This document shows, piece by piece, positions 35,188-46,139 of a stretch of 64,000 nt of DNA. Position numbers and translations under genes: made by a program. The stretch is from positions 672,501 through 736,500 of the forward strand of contig JACCIC010000207.1 in NCBI GenBank assembly GCA_018907035.1, given 5' to 3'. Numbering within the stretch: position 1 is the stretch's first letter; each line of letters opens with the position of its first letter. The notes below the pieces were generated by a model that saw only the letters and a list, made by a program, of their open reading frames with translations, was not told where the DNA came from and did not search any database. Source of the DNA: Sycobia sp. Sy_11 (Eukaryota; Arthropoda; Insecta; Hymenoptera; Epichrysomallidae).

Positions 35188-36306
35188 CTTGCAAAAAGAT
35201 AAATTTTTTTCAATATTATGAGTATATATGAAAATCTATATTCGTTTATAGAACTATGGTAATAACAAGCTAATAAAATTATATAAACATTAGTATAATT
35301 TGTGAAGTAGAACTGTTCCGAGTCGTTTTATGATCAATGGTCAACTTATTTGTTTGAAGCGAGCATTACAGAAAAAATTGCCAGAATATGAGAGCAGGCA
35401 TGAGTTTGTAATTTTTTTATTACGATAAAGCTTGGCTTCATGTTGCGGCTACGATCAAAACAATTTGGTGAATAGTGGAGAGGAAATTCTCTCTCGCTCT
35501 CTCACTCGCCTTACAGTTCAGACTTTGCACAATCTGACTACCACTTGTTTCGGTCAATGCTGAACAAACTTACGGGAATACGCTGTAGTTCAAATTTATA
35601 GGCAATCAAAAATATAAATTAAATTTATATGTACTTATTATACTTTTACTATATTTTTTATATGTATTTTTAGATAATTTAGATTTTCTTGTTTAAGAAA
35701 ATTATTATAAGCGGATTAAGAGCGGTATAGCCACAGACATACGGGATTAATTTATGACCGGTTAAGATTGTGCTGATACAATAATAAAGGGTACCGCAAT
35801 AAACTCATAATTCGGGACGAAGCATTATACACGTGTGTCCTGTGCTAAACGTGTCATTATTCAGTGCTTAAACAGTTAAATATAATAAAACTTTAGCACG
35901 CAGCATTGACTTCGCCTACAGTTGAACATCATGCATTGGCGTAGATGATGTATATTTGAAAAAGAACGAATACTGTCGACTATAAGAGGGCGGACACCGT
36001 ATGCTAAACGGACTCTGTGTAGTTGAACTTTCATCCTTTCAATAACACGAACACTACTTTCAATTTATGTTTCTCATTGGATAAGGATGAAAGAGATACT
36101 CGAAATTTCTTTTGTTCACTTGAATAGAATGACACGGCAACATAACGACATTACTGAATTCAAAGTAGTATGAGCGTTGAGTGTTTATTAATCTCGTAGC
36201 CTACGTTTCAATTTTTGTCCACGACATTCAGTTTTATTGCAATGACCAACAATAGTGAAATTATAGATGATTTCGCAACGTAGAGTAAATTAAAGATCTA
36301 GTATGA
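35188..36306. other. Lipase intron, AT-rich
   Basis: No feature recognised before the BEL gag fragment. Confidence 0.5.
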
Positions 36307-36816
36307 AAACGGAGAATAATAAAGGCTGCCATAACAAATTTTTCAAAATATTTAAAATTTTTCAAAGAGTATAAAGGTGAAGTAGTCCATGATCATTGTA
36401 AGTTACAATGCCGTATCGATAATTTTAAACAAAGTTTTTCTATCTTTGCGGAGATTCAGGATAAGCTCGAAAATTTAGATTGTTTTCAAAATGAGATACG
36501 TTTTGAAATCGCTAATAATTATTTAATTAATTTATCGGACGTTGAAGTGGAACAAATCGAAAAAGCAACATTGAATAGCAGTCTGCCAGTTTCGTCAGGA
36601 TTTCACACGAATCCTTTTACTGTACTTACAATTTTAGACAATTCAAATTTGCGATTTACTTCCAAACAACCAGAAGCATTCCTACCAAGTTTTGATAGTC
36701 GTTATGAGGAATGGTTATCATTTATAGATTCATTTACCTCGATGATAAATAATCGGGACGATTTAACAAACGTCGAAAAATTAAAATATGTGAAGGCACT
36801 TGTAAAGTGGGAGAAG
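36307..36816 (+). pseudogene. BEL/Pao retrotransposon Gag fragment
   Basis: An open stretch without a native start reads KLQCRIDNFKQSFSIFAEI, LENLDCFQNEI and, near the end, LPSFDSRYEEWLSFIDSFTS and LTNVEKLKYVKALVK. This is the characteristic N-terminal Gag (DUF1759-type) pattern of BEL/Pao elements. It stops abruptly at a TA tract, with no zinc knuckle, protease or RT after it. It sits inside a lipase intron, antisense to the gene. Confidence 0.85.
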
Positions 36817-36825
36817 CACAAAAAT

Positions 36826-36827
<2 letters not shown>

Positions 36828-36867
<40 letters not shown>

Positions 36868-36877
36868 TATATATATA
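36828..36877. repeat. (TA)n tract
   Basis: Marks the break point of the BEL gag fragment. Confidence 0.9.
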
Positions 36878-37018
36878 TTTTTTTTTATTTAAGCTTTATC
36901 AACCCTGTGAAGGATTATTTAGCTACATTTAGAATATAATTACAGACTTTCGTGGGTTACATATACATTACATATATTCGTGCGTTATGATACATGATTT
37001 CCTTTACATTTTCTTTTT

Positions 37019-37246
37019 TTAAAGATTTAAATCGCATTTTTTAAAAATTTTACATAATATTTTACATGTACTTGGTGACGACAGTAATAAGCGACTTTTC
37101 GAAGGGAGAAACATATTTTTATTACTTAGCATATGTATTAATTCCTCTCGCTCTTCATCGTATTTTGGGCAATGCCAAATTATATGATCCAGATCCTCAT
37201 ATGAATCACTGCATGAGCAATGGATAGTTCTTGATAAATAGTACAT
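37019..37246 (-). pseudogene. Non-LTR retrotransposon C-terminal fragment
   Basis: The 75-residue end of a LINE-type polyprotein: HCSCSDSYEDLDHIIWHCPKY (zinc-binding Cys/His cluster following RNase H or RT in Jockey/I/R1-like elements), then a hydrophobic tail and stop. Rest of the element absent. Confidence 0.72.
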
Positions 37247-37586
37247 ACATGGATTTGTATGCCTTTGATCTCGTTAGCATCGTGAACTTCAAATCAATTA
37301 ATAACGAGTGCAATTCTAAATATTTTTAATGAATAAGGTCAGTCTAATTGTTTGTATAACTAAAATTATATTATTTAAAAGAAAATTTAAGACTGACAAA
37401 AATATATGTCAGTTCAATTAGAAATAGTCAATAGAAGTAAAAATTTAATATATTATTGGTTTTCCGAATTCGCTTTAATTGCGTCAACGGTACCACAACA
37501 AATTATGATTAACAATGGTGGGTAGTATATAATATTATATATATAAAATAAATATATATATATATATAGTAGAATTAATAATATAC

Positions 37587-37686
37587 CTGGTGTAAAGTTG
37601 ATAGAGTACGTCGCGATCCAAACTGACTGGGCAACAGAACAAACATTGACCCGATGGAAACAAAGAGAGATTGACGGGACTCTCAC
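37587..37686 (-). CDS. Neutral lipase, first visible exon
   Basis: Reads ESPVNLSLFPSGQCLFCC, then SLDRDVLYQLYT and AG, completed to Arg by the next exon. Donor AG|GTATATT at 37586; acceptor CAACTTTAG before 37686. Phase in is 1+2, phase out 2+1, both consistent. The sequence joins smoothly into the YTRRNP segment of lipases, which is the main support. The stretch upstream of DVLY is poorly conserved. A start codon and signal peptide must lie further upstream and were not found. Confidence 0.7.
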
Positions 37687-37720
37687 CTAAAGTTGACAAT
37701 ACTGAATTATTTTCATATAT

Positions 37721-37721
37721 G

Positions 37722-37771
<50 letters not shown>
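37721..37771. repeat. (TA)n tract
   Basis: Followed by short ATATC repeats to 37822, matching the (ATATG)n ends of the RTE-like repeats in inverse orientation. Confidence 0.9.
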
Positions 37772-37774
<3 letters not shown>

Positions 37775-37869
37775 TATATATTAAAATATCATATCATATA
37801 TTATAATATCATATCATATCATTAAGCTCTGTTTTGTATTGAAAATGATCTTACTTTCATCAATAAAAT

Positions 37870-37990
37870 TTTGCGCACATATATTACTAATCTTTTCCGT
37901 TTCGGCCTCGTCCGAGCTAATCATTTAATCGATTCAACAGTTCAATCATGCCTATATCAAAAACATTCCATGTACAAAGCCATATCTTCG
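37870..37990 (+). repeat. RTE-like repeat, 5' fragment
   Basis: TTTCGGCCTCGTCCGAGCTA and TCGATTCAACAGTTCAATCAT match the start of the copies at 55902 and 61031 (GTCTCGGCTTCGTCCGAGAT). Confidence 0.5.
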
Positions 37991-38137
37991 TTTCCGTATA
38001 AAAATGTACAATTTAAATTCATCCCCTTCAAAAAGATACTATCAGTGTCGGCTTCAGAAACATGCCATTCTTTTAAAAAAAACATTTTGTTATTCAACTT
38101 CTGTTGGTTCTAGTAGCTAAATATTCATGATATTTAA

Positions 38138-38139
<2 letters not shown>

Positions 38140-38196
<57 letters not shown>

Positions 38197-38250
38197 GGCA
38201 TATATTATATATAATTTTATATATATAATATATATTATACATAATATATA
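38140..38250. repeat. TA-rich tract
   Basis: Nearly pure A/T dinucleotide repeats with TATTATA interruptions. Confidence 0.9.
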
Positions 38251-38289
38251 ATTATTATATATATAAATATCGCTTCGATGGCAAAAATT

Positions 38290-38998
38290 GTACTTTCGAA
38301 TCGAGCGGTAGAAAAAAATGTCCAAGTGTGTCGGGACGACGTTTACAGAGAGTATCATTATCAGACTATAGGAAATGTCTCGGGACGACTGCTATAGAGT
38401 TTTGTATTGGGGAGGGAGAATACCATGTCCAGTTATCCCGGGACGACTCTTACTGGGAGTGTGCGTGTTCGAATGATAGAATACGAATCTCTTTATCGAA
38501 GTCATACTGATATACCTAGACATTGTTTCCCACCAAATATACATGACACTTCCCGTAGAAGTCGTTCCAAATCATCTGGAAATCGCATTCTATCATCCGA
38601 ACACGAAACCTCCCGTAGACGTTGCTCCGACATACTTGAACATCTTTGCCTACGAACTAAACACGATAGTACCAGTAGAAGTCGTCCCGAGAAAACTAGC
38701 ATCGCTTTCTAACGACTAAACACAATAGTCCCCGTAGAAGTCGTTCGGAAAGACCTAGATATCGTATTTTACCGTCCCAACACGAATTTTCCTATAGAAA
38801 TTGATTTCCTTATACTTGGACGTCGACTTCTATGAATTAAATACAATATTCTCCGTAGAAATCGCACAGAGGCTGGACATAGCATTCTATTATACGAACA
38901 CACAACTGGCTATAGATTCGTCTTCAGGCAACGGGATATCGTAATCGACCGCCCGTACACGCCAATACAATATTTATCACTAGAAACGGTATTTAAAA
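38290..38998. mobile_element. Fold-back element built from ~60-bp iterons
   Basis: The right half (38547-38960) is seven head-to-tail units of 60, 60, 59, 60, 61, 57 and 59 bp. The core is C(C)CGTAGAAGTCGTCC..CATCG..TTCTA...GAACAC. The left half carries the same unit in inverse orientation (CGGGACGAC at about 38333, 38381 and 38439, spaced about 48 and 58 bp). Ends: ACTTTCGAATCGAGCGGTAG on the left, ACTAGAAACGGTATTTAAAATG on the right, then a TA tract. A second, shorter copy with the same ends is at 61245-61556. No protein. Confidence 0.75.
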
Positions 38999-38999
38999 T

Positions 39000-39036
39000 G
39001 TATATATATATAATATGTACAATATAATATATATCA

Positions 39037-39084
<48 letters not shown>
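39000..39084. repeat. (TA)n tract
   Basis: Interrupted TA repeats between the fold-back element and the Penelope-like palindrome. Confidence 0.9.
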
Positions 39085-39087
<3 letters not shown>

Positions 39088-39705
39088 TAATAAATTTTTT
39101 TTATTGGTCTTACAGTCCAATCAATTCAAACTAAAAATAAAAATAAAAAATAAAAATAAAAATAAATAAATAAAAATAAAATAAAAATTAAAAATAAAAA
39201 TTAAATTAAAAATTAAATTAAAATTATGATGACAGTCAGACTGTCCTTGTTTACATTCACCCCCGTAGACTAATCTGAAAATAAAATATTAACTGAAAAA
39301 ATTCTTTGTTAGTAAAGTACAGTCTGACTGTCCCCAAGACCCTTGCCTAATTGAAGACTTGACCAACGTTTCGAGCTCGCTACGGCTCCTCATCAGGGAC
39401 TCAGCTCACAAGTCTTCAATTAGGTAAGGATGTTGGGGACAGTCAGACTGCACTAACAAAGAATTTTTTCAGCTAATATTTTATTTTCAGATTAGTCTAC
39501 GGAGGTAAATGTAAACAAGGACAGTCTGACTGTCATTATAATTTTAATTTAATTTTTAATTTAATTTTTATTTTTAATTTTTATTTTAATTTTAATTTTA
39601 TTTTTTATTTTTATTTTTATTTTATTTTTAGATTGAATTGATTGGACTGTAAGGCCAATAAAAAATATTTATTAATTTGTATATGGGCAATCGACAAAAG
39701 TACAA
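39085..39705. mobile_element. Penelope-like family A: palindromic pLTR pair
   Basis: Arms of about 290 bp face each other. The left begins TTGGTCTTACAGTCCAATC, with GACAGTCAGACTGTCC and CCCCCGTAGACTAATCTG; the right repeats these inverted, ending GGACTGTAAGGCCAATA. A hammerhead occupies the centre. It is inserted in the integrase zinc-finger region of the Gypsy-3 relic. Confidence 0.85.
39361..39400 (-). ncRNA. Hammerhead ribozyme, palindromic PLE-A copy
   Basis: Identical core to the copy at 29427-29466 (CTGATGA, GAGC/GCTC stem II, GAAACGTTGG). The return strand is GGTC instead of GGAC, which weakens stem I by one pair. Confidence 0.78.
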
Positions 39706-40256
39706 TTTAATTGCTTTGATATATTGTATTACGTCTTCGAATATCCCAGGCCAGTAGTAGTTGTTTGTTATACGTGCATGCGTTTTATCTATTCCTAGGT
39801 GTCCCGCTTGGGCTTCGTTGTGTGCTTCGAATAAAATTCTGTCTTTTTCGTTCTCCTATTCGCTATAATCTTGTGTTATTGCAATATGAGTGGAATTCTT
39901 TTCTCGCTTATAAAGTATATTGTTTATAGTGTACCAATTATTAAACGTTTTTGGTTCTTTTAGTATTTGGTTTATTCTTTCTGTGTAGCAGTCATGCCTA
40001 TTGTTATTTAGTGTCGCTAATATTTCGGATGATGCTTCATGAATTCTAGATAGTGCATCTGGTACATGATGCATTGTACCTTTTCTATGTACTATTTTTA
40101 CGTCATATCCTAGTAATTGCATTGCCCATCTAACTAGTTGCCCTATCGGTTTTTTCTGGGTTTGCAACCATTGTAGACTACTAGGGTCTGTTATTATTAT
40201 AAAATAAGTTCCCTCGATATATGCCCGGAATTTCTCTATTGCCCACATCACTGCGA
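39706..40256 (-). pseudogene. Gypsy-3 RNase H and integrase zinc-finger remnant
   Basis: RLAVMWAIEKFRAYIEG, FIIITDPSSLQWLQ and RKGTMHHVPDALSR are RNase H end segments. After a TAG the same protein continues as the integrase HHCC start (EAHNEAQAGHLG, then NNYYWPGIFEDVIQYI). Different family from Gypsy-1 and Gypsy-2. Confidence 0.85.
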
Positions 40257-40261
40257 GGCGA

Positions 40262-40588
40262 AAATTTTAAAGTTTTCCTTCGTCGAAGGCAAATCCGCTA
40301 TCACTTCGAACTGCAGAGGAATGGTTTCGACAATTCAGAGCCGTTGAAAACGACATAATGGATAAGCCAGCCGGCGGAAGACCTGTGACGACGAATACCG
40401 ATCAAATCATGGAATTTATCGAGTTACTGTGGCATTAGTTAGTATGGTATTATGAATTAGTCGTCTAGATGGAAGCAGATTATTGAACAACACGGCGCAT
40501 GTTTGAAGTAAATCGGACCTATTGTAACACTTTTTATAAGCATTGAATGAAGAGCAAAAAAGTGGAAGGGAGATATTTGACAACCAAT
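40262..40588 (+). mobile_element. mariner (M1 family), strongly deleted copy
   Basis: Matches two separated parts of the full-length M1 copy at 56369: the region with ISQPAEDL/DKPAGGRPVTTNT and the 3' end GGGAGATATTTGACAACC. Everything between is missing. Sits within Gypsy-3. Confidence 0.8.
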
Positions 40589-40744
40589 ACTAATTAGCAA
40601 ACTGATTTTTTCGTTGATTTGGACTATAGTGCCAAACGGTGATTTTACATGATTATATATCACTTTCTGTATACTTAGATTGTTTTTTTGAGCCCTGTCC
40701 CGTAATGTTAGTCCGATATAAATTAGCGATGCTCCGGAGTCCAT
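40589..40744 (-). pseudogene. Gypsy-3 protease fragment
   Basis: Begins with MDSGASLIYIG, the retropepsin active-site DSGA motif, then VKSPFGTIVQINEKI. The mariner cuts off the rest. Confidence 0.65.
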
Positions 40745-40999
40745 TATGGTTGTATTTCGTATCCTAATGTTACTATTGTTACGTAAATTAAATTTGACGT
40801 GTTTTTCTTATGTAGAGCGTATAGTTTTTCGTTCATTCTATTTAGTTTTATATTTGTTGTTTCGAATGAATGATTATTTTCTTTTTTTGATTTGACGTTG
40901 GTCCTATCGTTGATATAATCTTTGAAGATATTTTGTGTTTTTATCTAAATTTCGTCTTTGATGTATGTTTTTTACCTATGCCTTCAGAATTCATTATAT

Positions 41000-42576
41000 T
41001 GTTAGCGCTGAGTGACCCTGGAGCATATATGGGGTGTATTAAAGACTCAAACGCTCCCTGCAATTTATGCAAGTGAACGTAGTGCAGACAGTTTTTTGGC
41101 ATTCGTGGCAAATGAGCTTTTTTGGTTCTTTGTATTGCCTTTTTAAGTGTCCTTCTAAATTACAGTTGGAGCATTTCCCTTTCCAATTCTGTGAAGTATT
41201 TAGTGTTTCTTTGAAAGGTTTTCAATCTGGTGTATGTACTATTTTGTTTCGTATTTTTGGTTCTTGAGGACTATTGTTATTATATGTTCTATTTCTGTTA
41301 TCGCTTCTGTTACCTCATTGTGCCAGACTCGTCGGTTGTGTCGGATGTGGCATCATACTCGTCTACGTATAGGTTATCTAGCCCATTTCTTTCAGTGTCA
41401 TACGATTAATTCTCTATCAGTTTTAAATGTTCCAAATTTACGCATGTGTTTCGAAAGTTTCTTAATTCGGGACATGCAAATGCTGAAAAAAATTGTAGCT
41501 GGTGGTGGCTGCATGTCCTTTGCTATTTGTATCGTTTTCTCTACTTGCCTTGTAATTTGTTCTAACTCTTGAAATGTGTTTATTTCCCAGATATTAATTT
41601 TTAAACCTGTTCTGGGCACCATGTTCCTTAGAGCAAAATCGATTTCTCTTCTTTCGCCTAATAGTGGTACCATTCGCTCGAACATTCTTTGTAAGCAAGC
41701 AAGAAAATCAACTACAGGTTCCGTATTTCCTTGTATACATTTGTGTACTTCTTGCCATAGCGCGTATTAAAAATAAGAATCTGAGAACAGCGTACGCCGT
41801 CGTTGTTCGAATTGTTCCAACGTATTCCAAAATCTGAATTATTAGATACCAACTTCTTGGAAGAATTGCAAACTTCCGAATAATTCTCTATCAGAGATAT
41901 GCATAACTGCTTGACCTTTTTTGATACGTTTGAGGAATTCTTCGCTATCCTCGTTTTTCTTACCCGAGAATTTTAAGTTACATTTGTGCATAAATTCGTA
42001 CACGTTTTAGGTAGTAGGTCTGCCATTTCGTCTATCTCTATTGTCTCCTGGTTCGTGGTTAAAATCTCTATTGAATTGTGTCTCGTTTGGATTTCTATAA
42101 CTTGGTGGTATATGGTTTGTATTATTCTTACTTTCCAATATATTAGGCATATTATCTGTATGAAATGGAGGATAGTTTGGGCGGTTAATTGGATTATAAA
42201 ATTCTGTTTCATTTAAGTATTCTAACCCATAATCCGGAGGTGAATATTTATTTTTGTTGATACTTGTATATCCATGACCATGGTAGGTAGCCGATTAGTC
42301 GGTTGTATTTATTAGGTGGCCATCTGTATATGTTTGCCCTTCTTTGGCAATATTTATATACAGATTATAAGGTATTTGTTTATTTATTCTATTGTTTTGG
42401 TTTCAAGGATCAACTTCATTATTTTGTGTGTTCCCGTGTATTGTTGTAGTGTATCTGCAATTATATTTGTAGCTGACCTACTATTTAGAATTTCTTTTAT
42501 TGAACTAGATATTTCCTTACAGTCTGTACTCAAAGCTTGTTCTAACATAGCTATCGCTGCATTATGATCTGATATA
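41000..42576 (-). pseudogene. Gypsy-3 Gag, C-terminal two thirds
   Basis: Fragments in several frames: MFERMVPLLGERREIDFALR (capsid end) near 41685, and a CSNCNLEGHLKRQ and ICHECQKTVC pair (zinc-knuckle remnants) near 41180-41080. Stops and shifts are frequent. Confidence 0.65.
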
Positions 42577-43665
42577 TTAGGTTGTCAAATATCCCCTTCC
42601 GCTTTTTTGCTCTTCATACGATGCTTTACAAAAAGTGTTACAGTGGTCGGATTTATTTCAAATATACGCCGTATTATTCGATAATATGTTTCCATCTAGA
42701 CGGCAACTTCATAATACCCCTCTCGTAGAAATTCCTCTCCTTATTTGCGATGAACTAGGACAGCCACTGTTTACAAGTCTCTTTTCAGTCAAAGTTTTCA
42801 CCCCCAAGGGCGTTCGACATGGACAGGAGCAGGTGGTGATGACCTGCCGGTATGTCCGGGCTATATGATGGATGCGATAAAACCTTGTATCCGAACTCCC
42901 GTAGCTTCTGACGAGTCATCAACGAAATGCATGGTCTAGCATGTGTGGATGATTCCCTTCCAATCCCACCGGTTTGACCACTGTTTAAGATGGTACACCG
43001 GCCACAGATCACGACCGTATTCGCTTGATATTGTCGTATGTGATCCATTTTCCGTCGCCAGTCAAAAATGGGCCGAGTTCGTTCCGTTTCAGCAGCACAT
43101 CGTAGGCGTTGATTCGGTCCAAAAGGTTTATTTGTGTCAAATCATGCAGCATCCAAACATCAAGCTTTTTTATGCCCAGCCTTTTGCAGATGGTTTAAAA
43201 TGGTTTGATGACGAACTCTCATCTCCTGGGGGATGTCGCAAGAAGCCACATACCGGTCTAATTGGCAAGGTATTCGTCGTCACAGGTCTTCCGCCGGCTG
43301 GCTTATCCATGGTGTCAATTTCACCGGTTCTGAATCGTCGAAACCATTCCTCTGCGGTTCGAAGTGAAGCCGTGCCATCTCCCAAATCAACATTTATCTC
43401 ACGGAACGTTTCTCTAGGGAATTTGCCTTTGACGAATGAAAACTTTAAAATAGCGTAAATTTTGGGGTTAGTGAACTCCACGTTAACACGTCTATAACTT
43501 TTGAACGCAATATCCAAACTGATCAGGCATAGCGTCCTTTTGTTCGTTATTTCAAGACCTTTCAACTGATCTATAGTATTGCCAGATACCAATTCTGTAG
43601 CGCTTTGTACATAGCCGCGAAATGCATAAGGCAAAAAGGCGGAAGAGAGATATTTGACAACCTAA
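42577..43665 (-). mobile_element. mariner (M1 family) inserted in Gypsy-3 gag
   Basis: Ends TTAGGTTGTCAAATATC / GATATTTGACAACCTAA with TA at 42575-42576 and 43666-43667. Minus-strand fragments: NPKIYAILKFSFVKGKFPRE, RTAEEWFRRFRTGEIDTMDK and a C-terminal piece with YSPDIPAGHHHLLLS. 1,089 bp, internally deleted, not functional. Confidence 0.9.
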
Positions 43666-43667
43666 TA

Positions 43668-43884
43668 TTTTGTGTTAAATGGGCGAATTATCTTTGTCAG
43701 AGGGTTTTGATATATCTATATTGTTTTCTTCAAACAATATATTCGCTAATTGTTTTTGTAACTCTTTTAAGTTATTCGCACCGACATGCCCTCTACATAA
43801 TAATTGTCTTTGAATTTCCGCCAAGTTTAAAGCTTTTATCAGTGCCGTTTTACTATTTTCGGTGATTGAGGCTTCGGCTGCCAT
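43668..43884 (-). pseudogene. Gypsy-3 Gag N-terminus
   Basis: MAAEASITENSKTALIKALN and then LLCRGHVGANNLKEL. It is separated from the rest of gag by the mariner at 42577-43665. Assignment is by position. Confidence 0.6.
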
Positions 43885-44559
43885 TTGGTATTATAGAGTT
43901 CTATCAGTGCTTAAATAATATTATATATGGCCGAGTAATGAAGGTATTATTTTATTATGAGACTGACGTTTGTTGTAGTCTGTTTAAAAAAAATAACTGC
44001 AAATATTATAGAAGAATATATATTCTATTGTACAATGAATAATTTATTGCAAAAACTTAAATTCTTAAATAAATAATTTTCCCAACTTAAAGGGAATATA
44101 CTGGTATCAAAGGGGGGGACACAAAGGGGGAAGACGGCGTGCGGAAGTACTGCCTTTACCTAAAAGAAGACGTATTACGTGACGAGAGGACAACTTCTTC
44201 TATCAGTTTTTGGTGATGTTAATCACCTACTGCTTTCTTTTGTACTCGCATAAGTTATTGTCTCTTTTTTTCGATTATTCCTATTGACGCTTAATTATCC
44301 TGTGAACATACATTAATTAACAAAGCTTAGTCAAGTTACTGGTTTCCTGCAATCTAATAATTGCTTCTTTATTTATTATTACGGTTGATTATTATTATTA
44401 CGGTATTGACTTTTCGACTTTTAAACTACCGATTTTCCTATTCATTAATAATTTAAAACTACTTACGAATTAATAAAATAGGAGAACGATAATGATACTT
44501 GTTAATAAAAGTATAACCTACTAATAGTAATAATCGTGCAACCTAAAAAAAATTACGTA
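43885..44559. other. AT-rich segment upstream of Gypsy-3 gag
   Basis: Probably the leader or 5' LTR of Gypsy-3, but no partner LTR or PBS was recognised. Confidence 0.4.
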
Positions 44560-46080
44560 TTCAAAGTTGACTCACTTAGATGATTAGGCGACATTTCTAA
44601 CGGTTTTCTTGACCCGCTTGGCCACAACCGGAAAGTAAACCGCTGCAAGGCTCCAGATAACCGAAGGGGTTAGTTCTTTACCTAAATACCCAGGCGCCAG
44701 ACGCTTACGCGTTGGCGTCTAAATTCCTTTCAATTCTCGCAGTCCCGTGTGAGTCCCATCTCGCACTCTCGCAAATGATCTCGGCTAGCGATAAAGGTAC
44801 GACGAGGATTCGCGGTGTGTAACTATAGAATACGACGCTTTATTTCAAGATTTCAAAGTTTATTACTATATAGTCGGTAACCTTTACATCTGGTAGCCTA
44901 TGATTCTGGTAGCCATCTAATTAATACCTGCTTTCAGGCCTCGCGGTTAGGCTCGAGTCTTGCGCGCCATTCGTTCTCGCTTCCTCTTAAATCTATCCTA
45001 CTTAAATTTAAAAAAAAAAAAGAGTCTCCGTTGGCAGTATCTGGGACTTCCGCTCACGGCCGCGGTGACGCGTCCGAGACCGCTGATCGACCGAGCCACA
45101 TCAGCCCCTAGCGCTAGGCCACTGCCCGGTCCAGCCCCGTGAGATGCGCCAGTCGCACTTCCTCAGTTCGTCCACAACCGGTGATGCCCGATTTCGTGCC
45201 CCCTCGAGAACTTACTCATTATCATTTTTTTTTTTTTTTTTTTTTATGTTATTTAACGTCGCTCTATTTATGCTTCCAAATATTGGTGCTAATCAGCGAC
45301 GGAGGTCTACGATGTGTTTGTAAACAAAGCACATGTAAATTATTACAGCGGTGCTTGTGTCAATCGGCCGAGACCTTGATTCGAACTCGGATCACCAAGT
45401 TACTAGTCCTTCGCTCTAGCGATCGAGCCATCGTAGGCCTCTACTCATTATCATAATTCTAAACCTATAACATAGCTCGCTGGTTTCGAAGCACGAAGCT
45501 CGACAAATCTCCCACGAATCACCCGTCTCGTGTCTACGACAAAATGTAGGACACACTGGACCGCTCGCTACTCTTGTCCCTTACTCCCCCCCCCCCCCGC
45601 TCCCTACGGAAATTCGGCGACAGAGTCGGTCGAGTAACGGTTACCTATTTCCGGTAGCCGTTCCCGTTCTCTTTCAGAAAAACGGGACGATAGCCAAACT
45701 TAGATAGCCGCTGTATTGGCAGCCGCTCCGGCTCTTTTTTAGGAGAACAGGACGAGAACCTCACGACCGACTCGCAATTTCCGGGACGATCGCGACTACT
45801 CCGCGTTAGTCTCCGAGCAGGAGCGCACGTGACCCGATATCGCCCCCTATCCTAAGATTTCCGTAATTCGACCGCTGCTAAACATCCTTCCACGCCGATC
45901 TTCGGTACTGACGAGTCTAATCTATTAAACCCGGATAGAAGGGCAGTACCTTTTAAATACCTTATTCAGGCCCGCAACAATAAGTACAAATGGCGCTTAT
46001 ATTAATTATAGGCGTCCCGCATGTCACCTATCAACACCTAATTTAATAAAGCGAGTCGCCGTACACATCCTTTCTTTAAA
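44560..46080. other. GC-rich non-coding block
   Basis: Balanced to GC-rich DNA in a strongly AT-rich neighbourhood, interrupted by a SINE with a clean duplication. It includes imperfect repeats (GGTAGCC, CGGTAGCCGTTCC, AGATAGCCGCTG around 45650-45740) and AATAAAG near 46040. No open frame resembles a known protein. It may be a solo LTR or untranslated part of an unseen retroelement. Confidence 0.4.
45226..45441 (-). mobile_element. Full-length tRNA-derived SINE
   Basis: 216 bp flanked by the exact 13-bp duplication TACTCATTATCAT (45213-45225 and 45442-45454). The minus strand starts AGAGGCCTACGATGG. Box A-like TGGCTCGATCGCTAGAGCG is followed by box B GAGTTCGAATC (complement of 45378-45388). 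Then comes a unique body and a poly(A) tail, seen as about 20 T on the plus strand. It would be mobilised by a LINE partner. Confidence 0.92.
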
Positions 46081-46139
46081 CGAAGTTCGAGCCACCGTAG
46101 GAGAGGTTCTCTTTTTGTACGTCCGTACTGGCAGGTGCT

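Larger units (their letters stand above)
39706..43884 (-). mobile_element. Gypsy-3: nested, decayed Ty3/Gypsy element
   Basis: On the minus strand: Gag start at 43884, gag interrupted by a mariner (42577-43665), zinc-knuckle region near 41060-41200, protease near 40744-40589, a deleted mariner in place of most of RT, then RNase H and the integrase zinc finger to 39706, where PLE-A interrupts. Element ends are not identifiable. It has many stops. Confidence 0.8.

Noticed and set aside
35188..35213. Upstream extension of the lipase exon (KKIYLFA) as true coding start
   Set aside because: A good acceptor at 35189-35188 and the phase-matched exon at 37587 give the more typical YTRRNP join; the extension has no ATG.
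38547..38960. Regular repeats resembling a CRISPR array
   Set aside because: The whole 60-bp unit is repeated without unique spacers, units are inverted in the left arm, and the genome is eukaryotic.
45378..45441. Possible tRNA gene
   Set aside because: The pol III boxes belong to a SINE with tail and 13-bp target duplication; cloverleaf pairing is poor.
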